Of a DNA stretch of 61,168 nt, positions 27,071 through 34,729 are shown piece after piece. Made by a program: the position numbers and the translations under genes. The first letter of the stretch is position 1, and each line of letters begins with the position of its first letter. A model generated the notes under the pieces. That model had not been told where the DNA came from, did no database searches, and saw only the letters and a program-made list of their open reading frames with translations. This DNA is from Myxococcales bacterium (lineage in GTDB: Bacteria; Myxococcota_A; UBA9042): NCBI GenBank assembly GCA_009692465.1, contig SHZD01000007.1:1-61168 (forward strand), read 5' to 3'.

Positions 27071-27237
27071 TTCACCACCGAAATCGTCCGCGGCCGCCGA
27101 TTTGGGATGCCAGTGCTCGGTCGCTCTGTGGCGCTCGACAAGGCGCAAGGAGCTGAACGATGGAGCGGTACTTGCGTACAGCGATTGAGTGAAGCGACGC
27201 AGCAACGCAGAGATGCGCCCAAAGCGGGGAATCGCGG
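27071..27237 (+). repeat. G-family dispersed repeat, copy 4
   Basis: Ends TTCACCACCGAAATCGTCCG and GCGCCCAAAGCGGGGAATCGCGG. The middle is the second G variant (GAACGATGGAGCGGTACTTGCGTACAGCGATTGAG), shared with copy 7, instead of the CTTTTCTG hairpin. Upstream of the Ca-repeat lipoprotein gene. Confidence 0.83.
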
Positions 27238-27401
27238 ACACGGGTTTACCTTGACCAAAGGCCCGGCGGCGACCACAATACGGTCGGCTTGGTGCGTCTG
27301 GCAGTCCAGTGACGCCCCGCGCACACCGTTTGTGGCGCTTCAGCGTACTAGACGGCAGGCGAGCCATACACGCGGCTCAGATGGCCATAGGCTCACATAA
27401 A

Positions 27402-28109
27402 ATGCACAAAATCTATCGGAAGTTGTTGGCGACTAAGACTCATCTGACCAGCGCCGGTGTCGCTGCAATGGCCGTGCTGATGGTGGGCTGCGGCGGCGGC
27501 AAAGAACAGACCAAAGTCGGTCAGGCTGCCGACGAGGGCGCGCGCTCCTCGGTCAACAATGACCCGATTCAGACCGAAAATACCGGCTCTGCGATCATTG
27601 AGCGTATCGACGTCAACGGCGACCAAAAACCCGATGTTTTCAAGCACTACTCGTTGGTTGACGACGCTCCTGACGCCAAAGGGGTCAAGGTGCAGAAGAA
27701 GGTGTTGATCCGCAAGGAAATCGACGTCAATTTTGACCAGCGCATCGATATTGTCGAGTACTACAAAGGTGCTTCGGGCAAAGAGATCAGGGAGCGTGAG
27801 GAATTCGACCTCGACTTTGATGGTCGCGTCGACGAAGTGCGCAAGTACGAGGACGGCACGCTCAAAGAAGTCCAGTTGGATTTGGGGTTCGACGGCCGCG
27901 TCGACACGTGGATGTTCTACCAGATGACCCAAAGCGAAGAAGGCAAGCAAATCAACCGGTTAGTTGAACGCCGCCGCGATACCAATGCCGACGGCGTCAT
28001 CGATGTTTGGGAGTATTACGTTAAGGGCCAGCTGCACAAGCTCGGAACCGACTCCAACGCCGACGGCACCCCTGACCAATTTACGCGGGTCGACGAAAAG
28101 AAGCGCTAG
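27402..28109 (+). CDS. Lipoprotein with six Ca-binding-type (EF-hand loop-like) repeats
   Basis: 235 residues from ATG 27402. The signal ends in VLMVGC-GGG, a good lipobox. The mature part holds six repeats of about 25-40 residues, each opening with an Asp-rich loop: DVNGDQKPDVF, DVNFDQRIDIVEYY, DLDFDGRVDEVRKY, DLGFDGRVDTWMFY, DTNADGVIDVWEYY and DSNADGTPDQF. The D-x-[ND]-x-D-G/Q-x-x-D spacing fits dockerin/EF-hand-type Ca sites, except where a Phe replaces an oxygen ligand. A Ca-stabilised surface protein is likely; its role is unknown. A frame open to 27309 adds no features. A truncated B element and a 12-bp array follow. Confidence 0.82.
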   Translation: MHKIYRKLLATKTHLTSAGVAAMAVLMVGCGGGKEQTKVGQAADEGARSSVNNDPIQTENTGSAIIERIDVNGDQKPDVFKHYSLVDDAPDAKGVKVQKKVLIRKEIDVNFDQRIDIVEYYKGASGKEIREREEFDLDFDGRVDEVRKYEDGTLKEVQLDLGFDGRVDTWMFYQMTQSEEGKQINRLVERRRDTNADGVIDVWEYYVKGQLHKLGTDSNADGTPDQFTRVDEKKR

Positions 28110-28121
28110 CTGCCGGGCATG

Positions 28122-28164
28122 TAGAGCCGATCAAATCACCTTTGCTCGGAGCCTTCTTGCTTAC
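28122..28164 (+). repeat. B-family element, copy 3 (truncated by tandem array)
   Basis: Starts GTAGAGCCGATCAAATCACCTTTGCTCGG, the B 5' hairpin, then switches after CTTGCTTAC into the 12-bp array. Only the first third of the element is present. Confidence 0.7.
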
Positions 28165-28272
28165 TTCGTCGATCGTTTCGTCGATCGTTTCGTCGATCGT
28201 TTCGTCGATCGTTTCGTCGATCGTTTCGTCGATCGTTTCGTCGATCGTTTCGTCGATCGTTTCGTCGATTGC
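28165..28272 (+). repeat. 12-bp tandem array TTCGTCGATCGT
   Basis: Eight perfect units and a ninth ending differently (TTCGTCGATTGC). Each contains the palindrome CGATCG. The array replaces the interior of B3 and is followed six bases later by A3. Open frames through it encode only FVDR or RRND repeats and are not genes. Confidence 0.95.
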
Positions 28273-28278
28273 GAACTA

Positions 28279-28415
28279 AGGAACTGTCCGCAAATAACTC
28301 GATCGATCTGGGTAACACAGGAGCGGCGAGTCGGCCTTTCAGGACGCGAGCTTAGCGACCAACAAGGCAAGCAAACGGAACCAGTCCCAGAATAACTTAT
28401 TCTGGGACAGTTCCT
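28279..28415 (+). repeat. A-type structured element, copy 3
   Basis: 137 bp, ends AGGAACTGTCC / GGACAGTTCCT. The hairpin at 28377-28414 has inner arms AGAAT and ATTCT around AACTT, whereas copies 2, 4 and 5 have ACAAT and ATTGT: a two-sided, pairing-preserving change. An A-A mismatch and a bulged C lower in the stem are kept in all copies. Confidence 0.9.
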
Positions 28416-28477
28416 AACAGCTTTGCCCGTCGATTCGCCGCTCTGTTCCTTGCGCAGATCGCTTGAGTTGTTCATTT

Positions 28478-28612
28478 AGGGCCCCAGCACAATTAACTCG
28501 ACGACGCTGGTCTGGGTCGGTGCGGCGAGTCGGCTGAATAGACGCGAGCTTAGTGACCCACACAGCCAGCAAACGGGCGCAAACAAAATCGACTAGATTT
28601 TGTTGGTGCCCT
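28478..28612 (+). repeat. E-type structured element, copy 2
   Basis: 135 bp, ends AGGGCCCC / GGTGCCCT. Left block AATTAACTCGACGACG, core GTGCGGCGAGTCGGC, GCGAGCTTAGTGACCCAC, hairpin AACAAAATC-GACTA-GATTTTGTT. It lies 19 bp from the 3' end of the leftward gene. Confidence 0.87.
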
Positions 28613-28630
28613 TACCCGCCGATACTCAGG

Positions 28631-29275
28631 CTATCTGCCACTGCCGGTTGCCGGATTTGCCATTGGCGCCACTGGCATCGGCTGGCCCGAAGGTCGGCGA
28701 TCGGGCGGCGGGCTCAGCAACAACTCGACTAAATACTCGTTGTCGCGCGACAGGCCGACAACCCGCCACAGCGACGCCTGCAGGGCCACATTGCGGACGC
28801 GCGCGATCAAGTCACGTTCGGCGTTGGTGTCGATGGCCAGAATCAAGCGGTTGGCCGCGATTCCCGAGCGTTTTTGCCATTGATCCAACGCCCAGCGCAG
28901 CAGTTCGGTAATTCTGGCGTCGCTGTGGGCGGCGTTGGCGTCGAGGCTGCGCTCCAGGATCGCCACACCTTGAGCGGCGATGCGCACCGTCAAGTGCTGG
29001 TCGGGGCGAAACTCAGCCAGCCTTCGCCACGGAAAAGTATCCCAACCTGGCAAAATGGCGGCGTTATGCCGTTCCGGTAAGCGCAAACCCAGCGAAGTCT
29101 CGACCGCTAGCGCAGGATGCCGCGGGGCAACGGCCACATGCGGCGGCGGCGCAATCGGCGCTGACGACTGCGGCTCAGGCGGTGACTGGCAGCCGCGGGA
29201 ACAACTTGGCCCAACCAGCGCGATGGCCGCTGCGCGCAGCAACCACGGGTGCTTAAGGCAAGCACGCACAATCAT
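28631..29275 (-). CDS. Predicted lipoprotein of unknown function
   Basis: 214 residues from ATG 29275. This start is fixed by an ATGA overlap with the stop of the upstream gene. The N-terminus (VRACLKHPWLLRAAAIALVGPSCSRGC) resembles a lipoprotein signal, followed by a Pro/Ser-rich stretch. The C-terminal half (ITELLRWALDQWQKRSGIAANRLILAID... DLIARVRNVALQASLWRVVGLS) has an alpha/beta pattern reminiscent of the periplasmic part of ExbD/TolR-like proteins, but no membrane-embedded Asp is present, so I do not assign it. Second gene of a two-lipoprotein operon. Confidence 0.6.
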   Translation of the reverse strand: MIVRACLKHPWLLRAAAIALVGPSCSRGCQSPPEPQSSAPIAPPPHVAVAPRHPALAVETSLGLRLPERHNAAILPGWDTFPWRRLAEFRPDQHLTVRIAAQGVAILERSLDANAAHSDARITELLRWALDQWQKRSGIAANRLILAIDTNAERDLIARVRNVALQASLWRVVGLSRDNEYLVELLLSPPPDRRPSGQPMPVAPMANPATGSGR

Positions 29276-29979
29276 TTGGCTACCCACGAAAACTGCAGCG
29301 GCGCGGCGAATTGCAACGGTGGCCCGGTCAACATCTTTTTGACGCCAAAGCCACGGCACGACCCATTGTGCGGCGAGCACTTGCCGGGCGCGCCATCGGG
29401 GACGGTGCCGCCACAGGCGACCAGCTGTAGCGGCTTATAGTCTTCGATTCGGTACCAAGAACCGTTGTAGACGAAGGCAAAACTCTGACCCGAAATCGCG
29501 TCGCCGTCGGTGTAGTAGCCGGCGGTAATTGGCTCCGCGCACGACGAATCGGTAACGCCCAGCCGCGGATGGATGACTTGGCCAGTCGACATCTGGACTC
29601 CGAAAAAAATCCCGTACTGCGGTGACCACACCAGCGCGCCGTCGCGCAACACATCGACAGTGGCGCCGATGGACAAGGTCGCGTGGCCGCGTTGCACCAT
29701 CACTCCGACCGCTTTGCCTTCGGCGTCAGTGACCCACAAACCACCGACTGCGCCAGTGACCGGGGCTGTCGATTTGATGTCCGCTGGCGAAGCGGTGTCG
29801 ATCGTGGTGCCAATCGCCGCATCAACTTCCACCACCGAAACCACGACATCGGCGACGACGGCGATCGGTTCCAGTTGATTTTCTGTGGCTTTTTCACCAC
29901 AGCCGCCGAAGACAAGCGAGGCGACCGCGGCCACCAGCGCCGACGCGAGCTGAACTGGCCGCGGCCGGTGTACCGCCAC
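29272..29979 (-). CDS. Predicted lipoprotein of unknown function
   Basis: 235 residues from GTG 29979 (MAVHRPRPVQLASALVAAVASLVFGGC-GEK), which gives a clear lipobox. The open frame extends upstream to 30246 through element A4, and that part is repeat sequence. The mature protein has a negatively charged stretch (VVADVVVSVVEVDAAIG) and then a beta-rich domain (SIGATVDVLRDGALVWSPQYGIFFGV; FAFVYNGSWYRIEDYKPLQLVAC) with four Cys in the last 110 residues. No family recognised. Its 3' end overlaps the start of the next gene by 4 bp, so both are co-translated. A4 lies about 35 bp upstream of the start and may carry or interrupt the promoter. Confidence 0.68.
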   Translation of the reverse strand: MAVHRPRPVQLASALVAAVASLVFGGCGEKATENQLEPIAVVADVVVSVVEVDAAIGTTIDTASPADIKSTAPVTGAVGGLWVTDAEGKAVGVMVQRGHATLSIGATVDVLRDGALVWSPQYGIFFGVQMSTGQVIHPRLGVTDSSCAEPITAGYYTDGDAISGQSFAFVYNGSWYRIEDYKPLQLVACGGTVPDGAPGKCSPHNGSCRGFGVKKMLTGPPLQFAAPLQFSWVAK

Positions 29980-30013
29980 TTCGCTGCGAAAGGCTGGTGT
30001 CCGAGCGGGCCTG

Positions 30014-30150
30014 AGGAACTGTCCTGAAATAACTCGATCGATCTGGGCAACACAGGAACGGCGAGTCGGCCTTTGAGGACGCGAGCTTAGCGACCAACAA
30101 AGCAAGCAAACGGAACCAGTCCCACAATGACTTATTGTGGGACAGTTCCT
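30014..30150 (+). repeat. A-type structured element, copy 4
   Basis: 137 bp, ends AGGAACTGTCC / GGACAGTTCCT, hairpin ACAAT-GACTT-ATTGT. Nearly identical to copies 2 and 5. It lies between the leftward lipoprotein start and the upstream PG-binding protein gene. Confidence 0.9.
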
Positions 30151-30197
30151 TAGCGGCGAGTCTGCCCGCGGGCACCACCGATCAGCGGCCAAAATAC

Positions 30198-31091
30198 TCA
30201 TGGTGAATCCTGATTTTTCTTGCCGGTCGGCGCGTCTTTTTGCCACGCTTGCCGCACTTTAGCCACGGCTTCGGTCTGGTGCTGATCCGCCAGCTTGGTG
30301 ACATCTTGCATCCAGCTGGGTGGCGCACCGTCCACGGACCGCGAGCGCTCCCACCACCTCAACATCTCTGAAAACAGCGCAGCGTCACCACTGCGACCCG
30401 TGCGATCGAGTTCGTCGTTGACCCATTGGCGGTCAAACGCCAGCGCCATCACCGCCTGCATGGCCTCAGTGTGCAAAAATCGTTGCATCACAAGCTGTTG
30501 GGGGTCGTGTTTAGCCTTGCCCGCAATGACTGCAGGGCGCAGTTCATGGGCGTCCGCCTCGCCGTACTTAGTGTCGCCGCCGGTGTCTTCGAACGAATGC
30601 CGTTCGGCTTGATCTTGGGCGGTGCGCTCGACTTTGTCGCCGTTGTCGTCGTCCTTGGTGGCGCCACCTTTAGCCGCGCGGATCGGGATGGCAATGGCAT
30701 CGGGCGCGGGCGCACTGGCGCCCCGGTGCGGAGCGGGGGTCCCAACGGCAGATTCTAATGCAGCCAGTGTTGCGCCATCGACCGCGCCGCTTGTAGCCAG
30801 ACCCGCCGTTTTTTGGAAGCGCAACAGGGCCGCCCGCGTCTGTGCATCGATCACGCCGTGCAGAGGCAGTTTGACTCCAAGTACCACCATCAACGCCGCC
30901 TGCACCCAGCGCTGTAGCTTTTTGTTGGGGTCGTCTTGCTTGGGCCGAATCGTCTGTGGCGACAGCACTTGCTTGCCGATCGCATAGGTCGGCAGCAGGT
31001 CCTCGGCTTGCTTTTGCTCGGCGCCGCCTTTGGCGAGCAGAAGCAGCATTTTTCGTTTGCGTTCAGAAAGTTGTGAAGGAGAAATTGCCAT
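30198..31091 (-). CDS. Protein with peptidoglycan-binding-like domain
   Basis: 297 residues from ATG 31091, preceded by GGGG at about 7 bases. Residues about 58-115 (LQRWVQAALMVVLGVKLPLHGVID... ALLRFQKTAGLATSGAVDGATLAALES) match the three-helix PG_binding_1 fold: LP-HG-ID--T--AL--FQ-----SG-VD--TL-AL. No signal peptide is visible and the N-terminus is basic and cytoplasmic-like (SERKRKMLLLLAKGG), so it may act inside the cell or be exported another way. The C-terminal half is mostly helical and charged. It lies about 50 bp downstream of ruvX on the same strand. Confidence 0.72.
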   Translation of the reverse strand: MAISPSQLSERKRKMLLLLAKGGAEQKQAEDLLPTYAIGKQVLSPQTIRPKQDDPNKKLQRWVQAALMVVLGVKLPLHGVIDAQTRAALLRFQKTAGLATSGAVDGATLAALESAVGTPAPHRGASAPAPDAIAIPIRAAKGGATKDDDNGDKVERTAQDQAERHSFEDTGGDTKYGEADAHELRPAVIAGKAKHDPQQLVMQRFLHTEAMQAVMALAFDRQWVNDELDRTGRSGDAALFSEMLRWWERSRSVDGAPPSWMQDVTKLADQHQTEAVAKVRQAWQKDAPTGKKNQDSP

Positions 31092-31142
31092 TGACTACCC
31101 CGGCGCGAGCGCGACCAGCATAGCGCGCAGCAAGCGGTGCCG

Positions 31143-31604
31143 CTATGGGTCGGGCAGCGCGTTCGGGGCAGGCAAAACTTGCAACAGCCACCGATCTAAG
31201 ATCACCTTGGCCGCATGGGCATCGATCACGGTCCGGCGGCGAGCGGCGCGCATCCCCAGTTGGCGCAACTCTTGGTGAGCCAAAACGGTGGTGTCGGCCT
31301 CGTCGACCAACACGACCGGACGCAGCTGGCTGTGGCGCAGCGCGTCGGCAAAGCGCAGCGTCAGGCCACGACTGCCCTCGGTATCGCCGAGTTGAGTCGG
31401 TGGCAGCCCAACCACGATCACGTCGGGCCGCAGTTGGGCAAACACGATTTGCAAGCTGGCAATATCCTGCCGCGTGCCTTTGCGCTGCAGCACGCTGTGA
31501 GGCAACGCTTGGTCACCGCGCGGACTGGTCACGGCCAGCCCAATGCGGGCGCGACCGACGTCAAGGGCAACGGCATGCAGAACTGGCGCGACCGGCGTGG
31601 ACAT
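31143..31604 (-). CDS. ruvX: Putative pre-16S rRNA nuclease / Holliday junction resolvase-like (RuvX/YqgF)
   Basis: 153 residues. An RNase H-like fold protein, implicated in 16S rRNA 5'-end maturation and also named for Holliday junction resolution. Family motifs are present: ALDVGRARIGLAVTSP (13-28) with the first catalytic Asp, VIVVGLPPTQLGDTEGS (about 62-78), LVDEADTTVLA (about 99-109) with an acidic residue, and IDAHAAKVILDRWL near the C-terminus with the last Asp. Length is normal. It heads a leftward pair with the PG-binding-domain gene. Confidence 0.9.
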   Translation of the reverse strand: MSTPVAPVLHAVALDVGRARIGLAVTSPRGDQALPHSVLQRKGTRQDIASLQIVFAQLRPDVIVVGLPPTQLGDTEGSRGLTLRFADALRHSQLRPVVLVDEADTTVLAHQELRQLGMRAARRRTVIDAHAAKVILDRWLLQVLPAPNALPDP

Positions 31605-31671
31605 CGATCGGAGCCTAAACTACGGCTGCGGTGCTGCCAAGATGGGCCGCTAAGGCGCCCAAAGGCCCCAA

Positions 31672-31881
31672 TTCACCACCGAAATTCCCCGCGACCCCCG
31701 ATTTGGGATGCCAGTGCCCTGTCGCTCGCTGTCGCTCGCTGTCGCTCGCTGTCGCTCGACAAGGAGCACGGGGCTTGACGACTGAGGCGTACTTGCGTAG
31801 GCCAATGAGACAGTCCTGCGAACTGTCTAGGAGGAAAGCGACGCAGCGACGCACAGATGCGCCCAAAGCGGGGGATCGCGG
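31672..31881 (+). repeat. G-family dispersed repeat, copy 5 (longest)
   Basis: About 210 bp, with four ctgtcgctcg-type decamers, a middle of the second type plus an extra insert with GACAGTCCTGCGAACTGTC (inverted repeat), and the standard 3' block. It lies between ruvX and the glutaredoxin gene. Confidence 0.87.
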
Positions 31882-31958
31882 TAGGCGATCCGCGTGGCAC
31901 GATCGCCGCGATCGCGCTACTATCCGCGTTGCGGGCCACTGCCCGCACAGGTCGCCGC

Positions 31959-32219
31959 ATGGCCGCGCCCGTCACCGTCTACCGCACGCAGTGGTGCCCG
32001 TATTGCTTGGCCGCGGAACGCCTGTTGTCCAAGCGCGGCATCGCCTATACCGAAGTATTTTTAGATCGCGACGCCGCTAAGATGGCTGAACTCAAAGAAA
32101 AGTTTGATTGGCGCTCAGTGCCAATGATCATGATTGGCGACAAATTTGTCGGCGGTTACAACGACTTGCGCGCGTTGGATCAGTCAGGCGAGTTGCAGAA
32201 TCTGGTGGCGGCCCAATGA
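31959..32219 (+). CDS. grxC: Glutaredoxin (GrxC-type)
   Basis: 86 residues from ATG 31959. A dithiol glutaredoxin that reduces disulfides with glutathione in the cytosol. Active site CPYC is at residues 13-16, the TVP-like SVPMIMI (cis-Pro) at about 53-59, and GGYNDL near the C-terminus binds glutathione; all family landmarks are present and the length is normal. The frame is open upstream to 31857 in repeat G5. It overlaps the next gene by 4 bp (ATGA), heading a six-gene rightward operon. Confidence 0.92.
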   Translation: MAAPVTVYRTQWCPYCLAAERLLSKRGIAYTEVFLDRDAAKMAELKEKFDWRSVPMIMIGDKFVGGYNDLRALDQSGELQNLVAAQ

Positions 32220-32656
32220 ACGCAATGCTGGGTCGCTTGGCCGCTTTGGTGATGGTGCTGACTGCCGGCTGCGGTCTGGGCACCAATCCAGGGGCCCAAC
32301 TGAAGGAATCGGTAGAGGATTACGTGCGGTCGATGCGCTGGGGCCACATTGAACGCGCCGCCAACTATGTGCCTCAGGCGTTGCGGTCGCAGTTTATCCG
32401 CCAAAAACGGCTGGCCCAAAGTCAGTTGCAAATCCACGAGTACGAGATCCGCGCGGTTGAATACACCCAAGGCTCGCCACGGGCGCGCGTCATCGTGATG
32501 GCGGTGTGGAGCCGCGCCGCCGATCCGGTCACCCATCAGCAGCTTTTGTCCCAAGAATGGCGCAACGAAGGCCGTGGCTGGGAGCTAGCTCGCCAGCATG
32601 AAGTGCAGCAGTTGCCGCAGGGAGCCGAAGTGCTCGACCTCAAAGATGCGCTATGA
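32216..32656 (+). CDS. Small lipoprotein of unknown function
   Basis: 146 residues from ATG 32216, fixed by the ATGA overlap with the glutaredoxin stop. The signal MLGRLAALVMVLTAGC ends at a typical lipobox Cys. The mature domain of about 125 residues (LKESVEDYVRSMRWGHIERAANYVP... IHEYEIRAVEYTQGSPRARVIVMAVW) has the alpha+beta pattern of an NTF2-like fold. Ligand unknown. Its place between a glutaredoxin and aspartokinase seems a result of dense packing, not of pathway. Confidence 0.72.
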   Translation: MNAMLGRLAALVMVLTAGCGLGTNPGAQLKESVEDYVRSMRWGHIERAANYVPQALRSQFIRQKRLAQSQLQIHEYEIRAVEYTQGSPRARVIVMAVWSRAADPVTHQQLLSQEWRNEGRGWELARQHEVQQLPQGAEVLDLKDAL

Positions 32657-32665
32657 GTCACAGTC

Positions 32666-33940
32666 ATGGCCCCATGGCAGCCGTTGATGCCTGAAACCGC
32701 CGTTGGCAAACCTGCTGCCGTCCACGCTGAACAGGCTCGGATTATTGTCCAAAAGTACGGCGGGTCGTCGGTGGCTGATGTCGAAAAGATTCGACAGGTT
32801 GCCGCGCAAATCGCCGCTACCCGGCGCCAGGGCATCCAAGTGGTGGCGGTGGTGTCGGCCATGGGTAAGACCACCGACCAGTTGATGAATTTGGCCCATG
32901 AAGTCACGGCGACGCCCGATCGCCGCGAATTGGACATGCTGTTGTCGGCCGGCGAGCGCATCGCCATGGCACTTTTGGCGATGGCCGTACGCGATCAAGG
33001 CTTTGCCGCCACTAGCTTGACCGGTAGCCAATGCGGCATTTTGACCAACGACAGCGCCGGCAACGCGCGGATCGTTGAGATCCGCCCGTTTCGGGTCCAA
33101 GATGCGCTCGAGCAAGGACATGTCGTCATCGTCGCGGGCTTTCAGGGCACCAGTTGGCGTCGCGAGGTGACGACGTTGGGCCGCGGCGGTTCGGATACCA
33201 CCGCGGTGGCGTTGGCTGCCGCCTTGGGTGCCGATTGCGAAATCTACAGTGATGTCGATGGCATCTACACCGCTGACCCGCGCATCGTCGCCGCAGCGCG
33301 CCGCGTCAATACGTTGAGCTACGACGAAACCTTGGCGCTAAGCCGCGCGGGAGCCAAAGTGCTGGCCGCAGACGCTGTTGCGCTGGCCCGCATGCACGGG
33401 ATCGCGCTGTACGCCCGCAAAACTGGTGGCGGTGGCGGCGAGACCGTGGTGCGCCTAGATGCAGCCCGCGACGCAACGTGGCTGACCGGCGTCGCTGGGC
33501 GCGCTCAAGCGGTGGTAATTGAGGTAGTCGACGCCCAGTGTGCTGCGGTCCAAGACATCTTGAGCGCCCACAACATCTGTGAAATCGCAAGAGTTTCAAC
33601 GCCAATATCGACGATTTACGTGGTGGGCCGCGAGGTTGCCGATGGCGTCGATCCCGCCTTTGAACGCGCGATCGATGCACTCAAGGACATGTCCACTGGC
33701 GACGACCCGGCGGTGCGCTGCCACTTCGGCGCCTTGGCCAGCATCGTCGGTCCCGCTGTTGGCCGCGACATTCAGTTACCCGCCCAGTTTAGGCAAGTCG
33801 TGGCCAATTGTTGTGGCGGCGCGCCGTCTTGTGTACTTGTCCACGGCGTCACCCTGTCCGCTCTAGTGCCGGCTGCCACCCTGAACGCGTGCTTGACCGC
33901 CCTGCACCAGCAGTTTATCGATGGCCAGCGCGGGGCCTGA
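32666..33940 (+). CDS. lysC: Aspartate kinase
   Basis: 424 residues. It phosphorylates L-aspartate with ATP, the first step to lysine, threonine, methionine and diaminopimelate (cytosol). The kinase domain opens with VQKYGGSSV (28-36), has [20 protein letters not shown], the [19 protein letters not shown] loop and [18 protein letters not shown]. The regulatory ACT region at the C-terminus is recognisable ([21 protein letters not shown]) but diverged, so feedback control may differ. The first about 24 residues precede the usual start; ATG 32687 is an alternative. The next gene starts 1 bp after its stop. Confidence 0.93.
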   Translation: MAPWQPLMPETAVGKPAAVHAEQARIIVQKYGGSSVADVEKIRQVAAQIAATRRQGIQVVAVVSAMGKTTDQLMNLAHEVTATPDRRELDMLLSAGERIAMALLAMAVRDQGFAATSLTGSQCGILTNDSAGNARIVEIRPFRVQDALEQGHVVIVAGFQGTSWRREVTTLGRGGSDTTAVALAAALGADCEIYSDVDGIYTADPRIVAAARRVNTLSYDETLALSRAGAKVLAADAVALARMHGIALYARKTGGGGGETVVRLDAARDATWLTGVAGRAQAVVIEVVDAQCAAVQDILSAHNICEIARVSTPISTIYVVGREVADGVDPAFERAIDALKDMSTGDDPAVRCHFGALASIVGPAVGRDIQLPAQFRQVVANCCGGAPSCVLVHGVTLSALVPAATLNACLTALHQQFIDGQRGA

Positions 33941-33941
33941 G

Positions 33942-34727
33942 GTGATCAAGGCCATCAACGCGGCGGCGATCGCTCTAGCAATGCTCGGTTGTTGCGGTGG
34001 CGGCCAGCTGGTCGAACCGCCCGATGGTCCGCGCAGTGCGGCCGAGTTGATCGCCAAGGTGGTCCGCCCGCAAACGACGACCCTTCAAGGCACGGGGCGC
34101 CTCGTTGCCTACACCGATGGCGAGCGGCGCAGCGCCACGGTACTGGTGGTCGCTGCGCGGCCCAAGTCGATGCAGATTCAAGCCTTGACCCCGACGTTGG
34201 ACCTAATTGCGGTCGTGTCTAGCGACGGCGAGCGTTTTCTGTCCTACGAGCGCGGCAGCGACAAGTGTTGGGTGGGCAAGGCCTGTCCGCGCAATTTGGC
34301 GCGCATTTTGCCGTTGCCGCTGCCGTCGGAGGGCTTGGTGGCGGCATTGCTGGGCGATTTGCCGCTCCTGCCGGCGCCGGTCGACCAGCAGCGGCTGAGT
34401 TGGGATGGCGAAAAGTCGTTGTATCGTCTACAGTTGGGCGCAGTGACCGCCCTGCACCAGCAGGTGTTTGTGCAGCCCAAAGACTGGCGAATTGTCGGCG
34501 CGATCTGGTTTTTCGGGGACCAGCGCTTGGCGTCGTTGCACTACGATGGTGAGCTGACGCCGTTGGGGCCGCCGCGAATCATCAGCGTCAAAACCGTCAC
34601 ACCAAAGGCCGATCTGACGCTAGAACTGCGCGACGTCCAACTGGGCGCGCCCGTTGATCCGGCCGTATTCGCGGTGGCATGCCCTGACGGCACTGTGCAG
34701 GCCGAATTGCCCTGTGAGGACAAGTAG
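33942..34727 (+). CDS. LolA/LolB-like lipoprotein (DUF4292 type)
   Basis: 261 residues from GTG 33942, 1 bp after the lysC stop, giving a lipoprotein signal (MIKAINAAAIALAMLGC-CGGG). The mature part follows the LolA/LolB-style pattern: TLQGTGRLVAYTDGERRSATVLVVAARPKSMQIQ, then LIAVVSSDGERFLSYERGSDKCWVGKAC, LLGDLPLLP and a strand-rich end with GAPVDPAVF. LolA/LolB proteins carry lipoproteins through the periplasm. This one fits the wider family, but transport is inferred. Two Cys (CWVGKAC) may pair. Confidence 0.75.
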   Translation: MIKAINAAAIALAMLGCCGGGQLVEPPDGPRSAAELIAKVVRPQTTTLQGTGRLVAYTDGERRSATVLVVAARPKSMQIQALTPTLDLIAVVSSDGERFLSYERGSDKCWVGKACPRNLARILPLPLPSEGLVAALLGDLPLLPAPVDQQRLSWDGEKSLYRLQLGAVTALHQQVFVQPKDWRIVGAIWFFGDQRLASLHYDGELTPLGPPRIISVKTVTPKADLTLELRDVQLGAPVDPAVFAVACPDGTVQAELPCEDK

Positions 34728-34729
34728 CG

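Noticed and set aside
28136-28318. Protein-coding frame of RRND repeats
   Set aside because: Product of the TTCGTCGATCGT array read backwards; purely repeat-derived.
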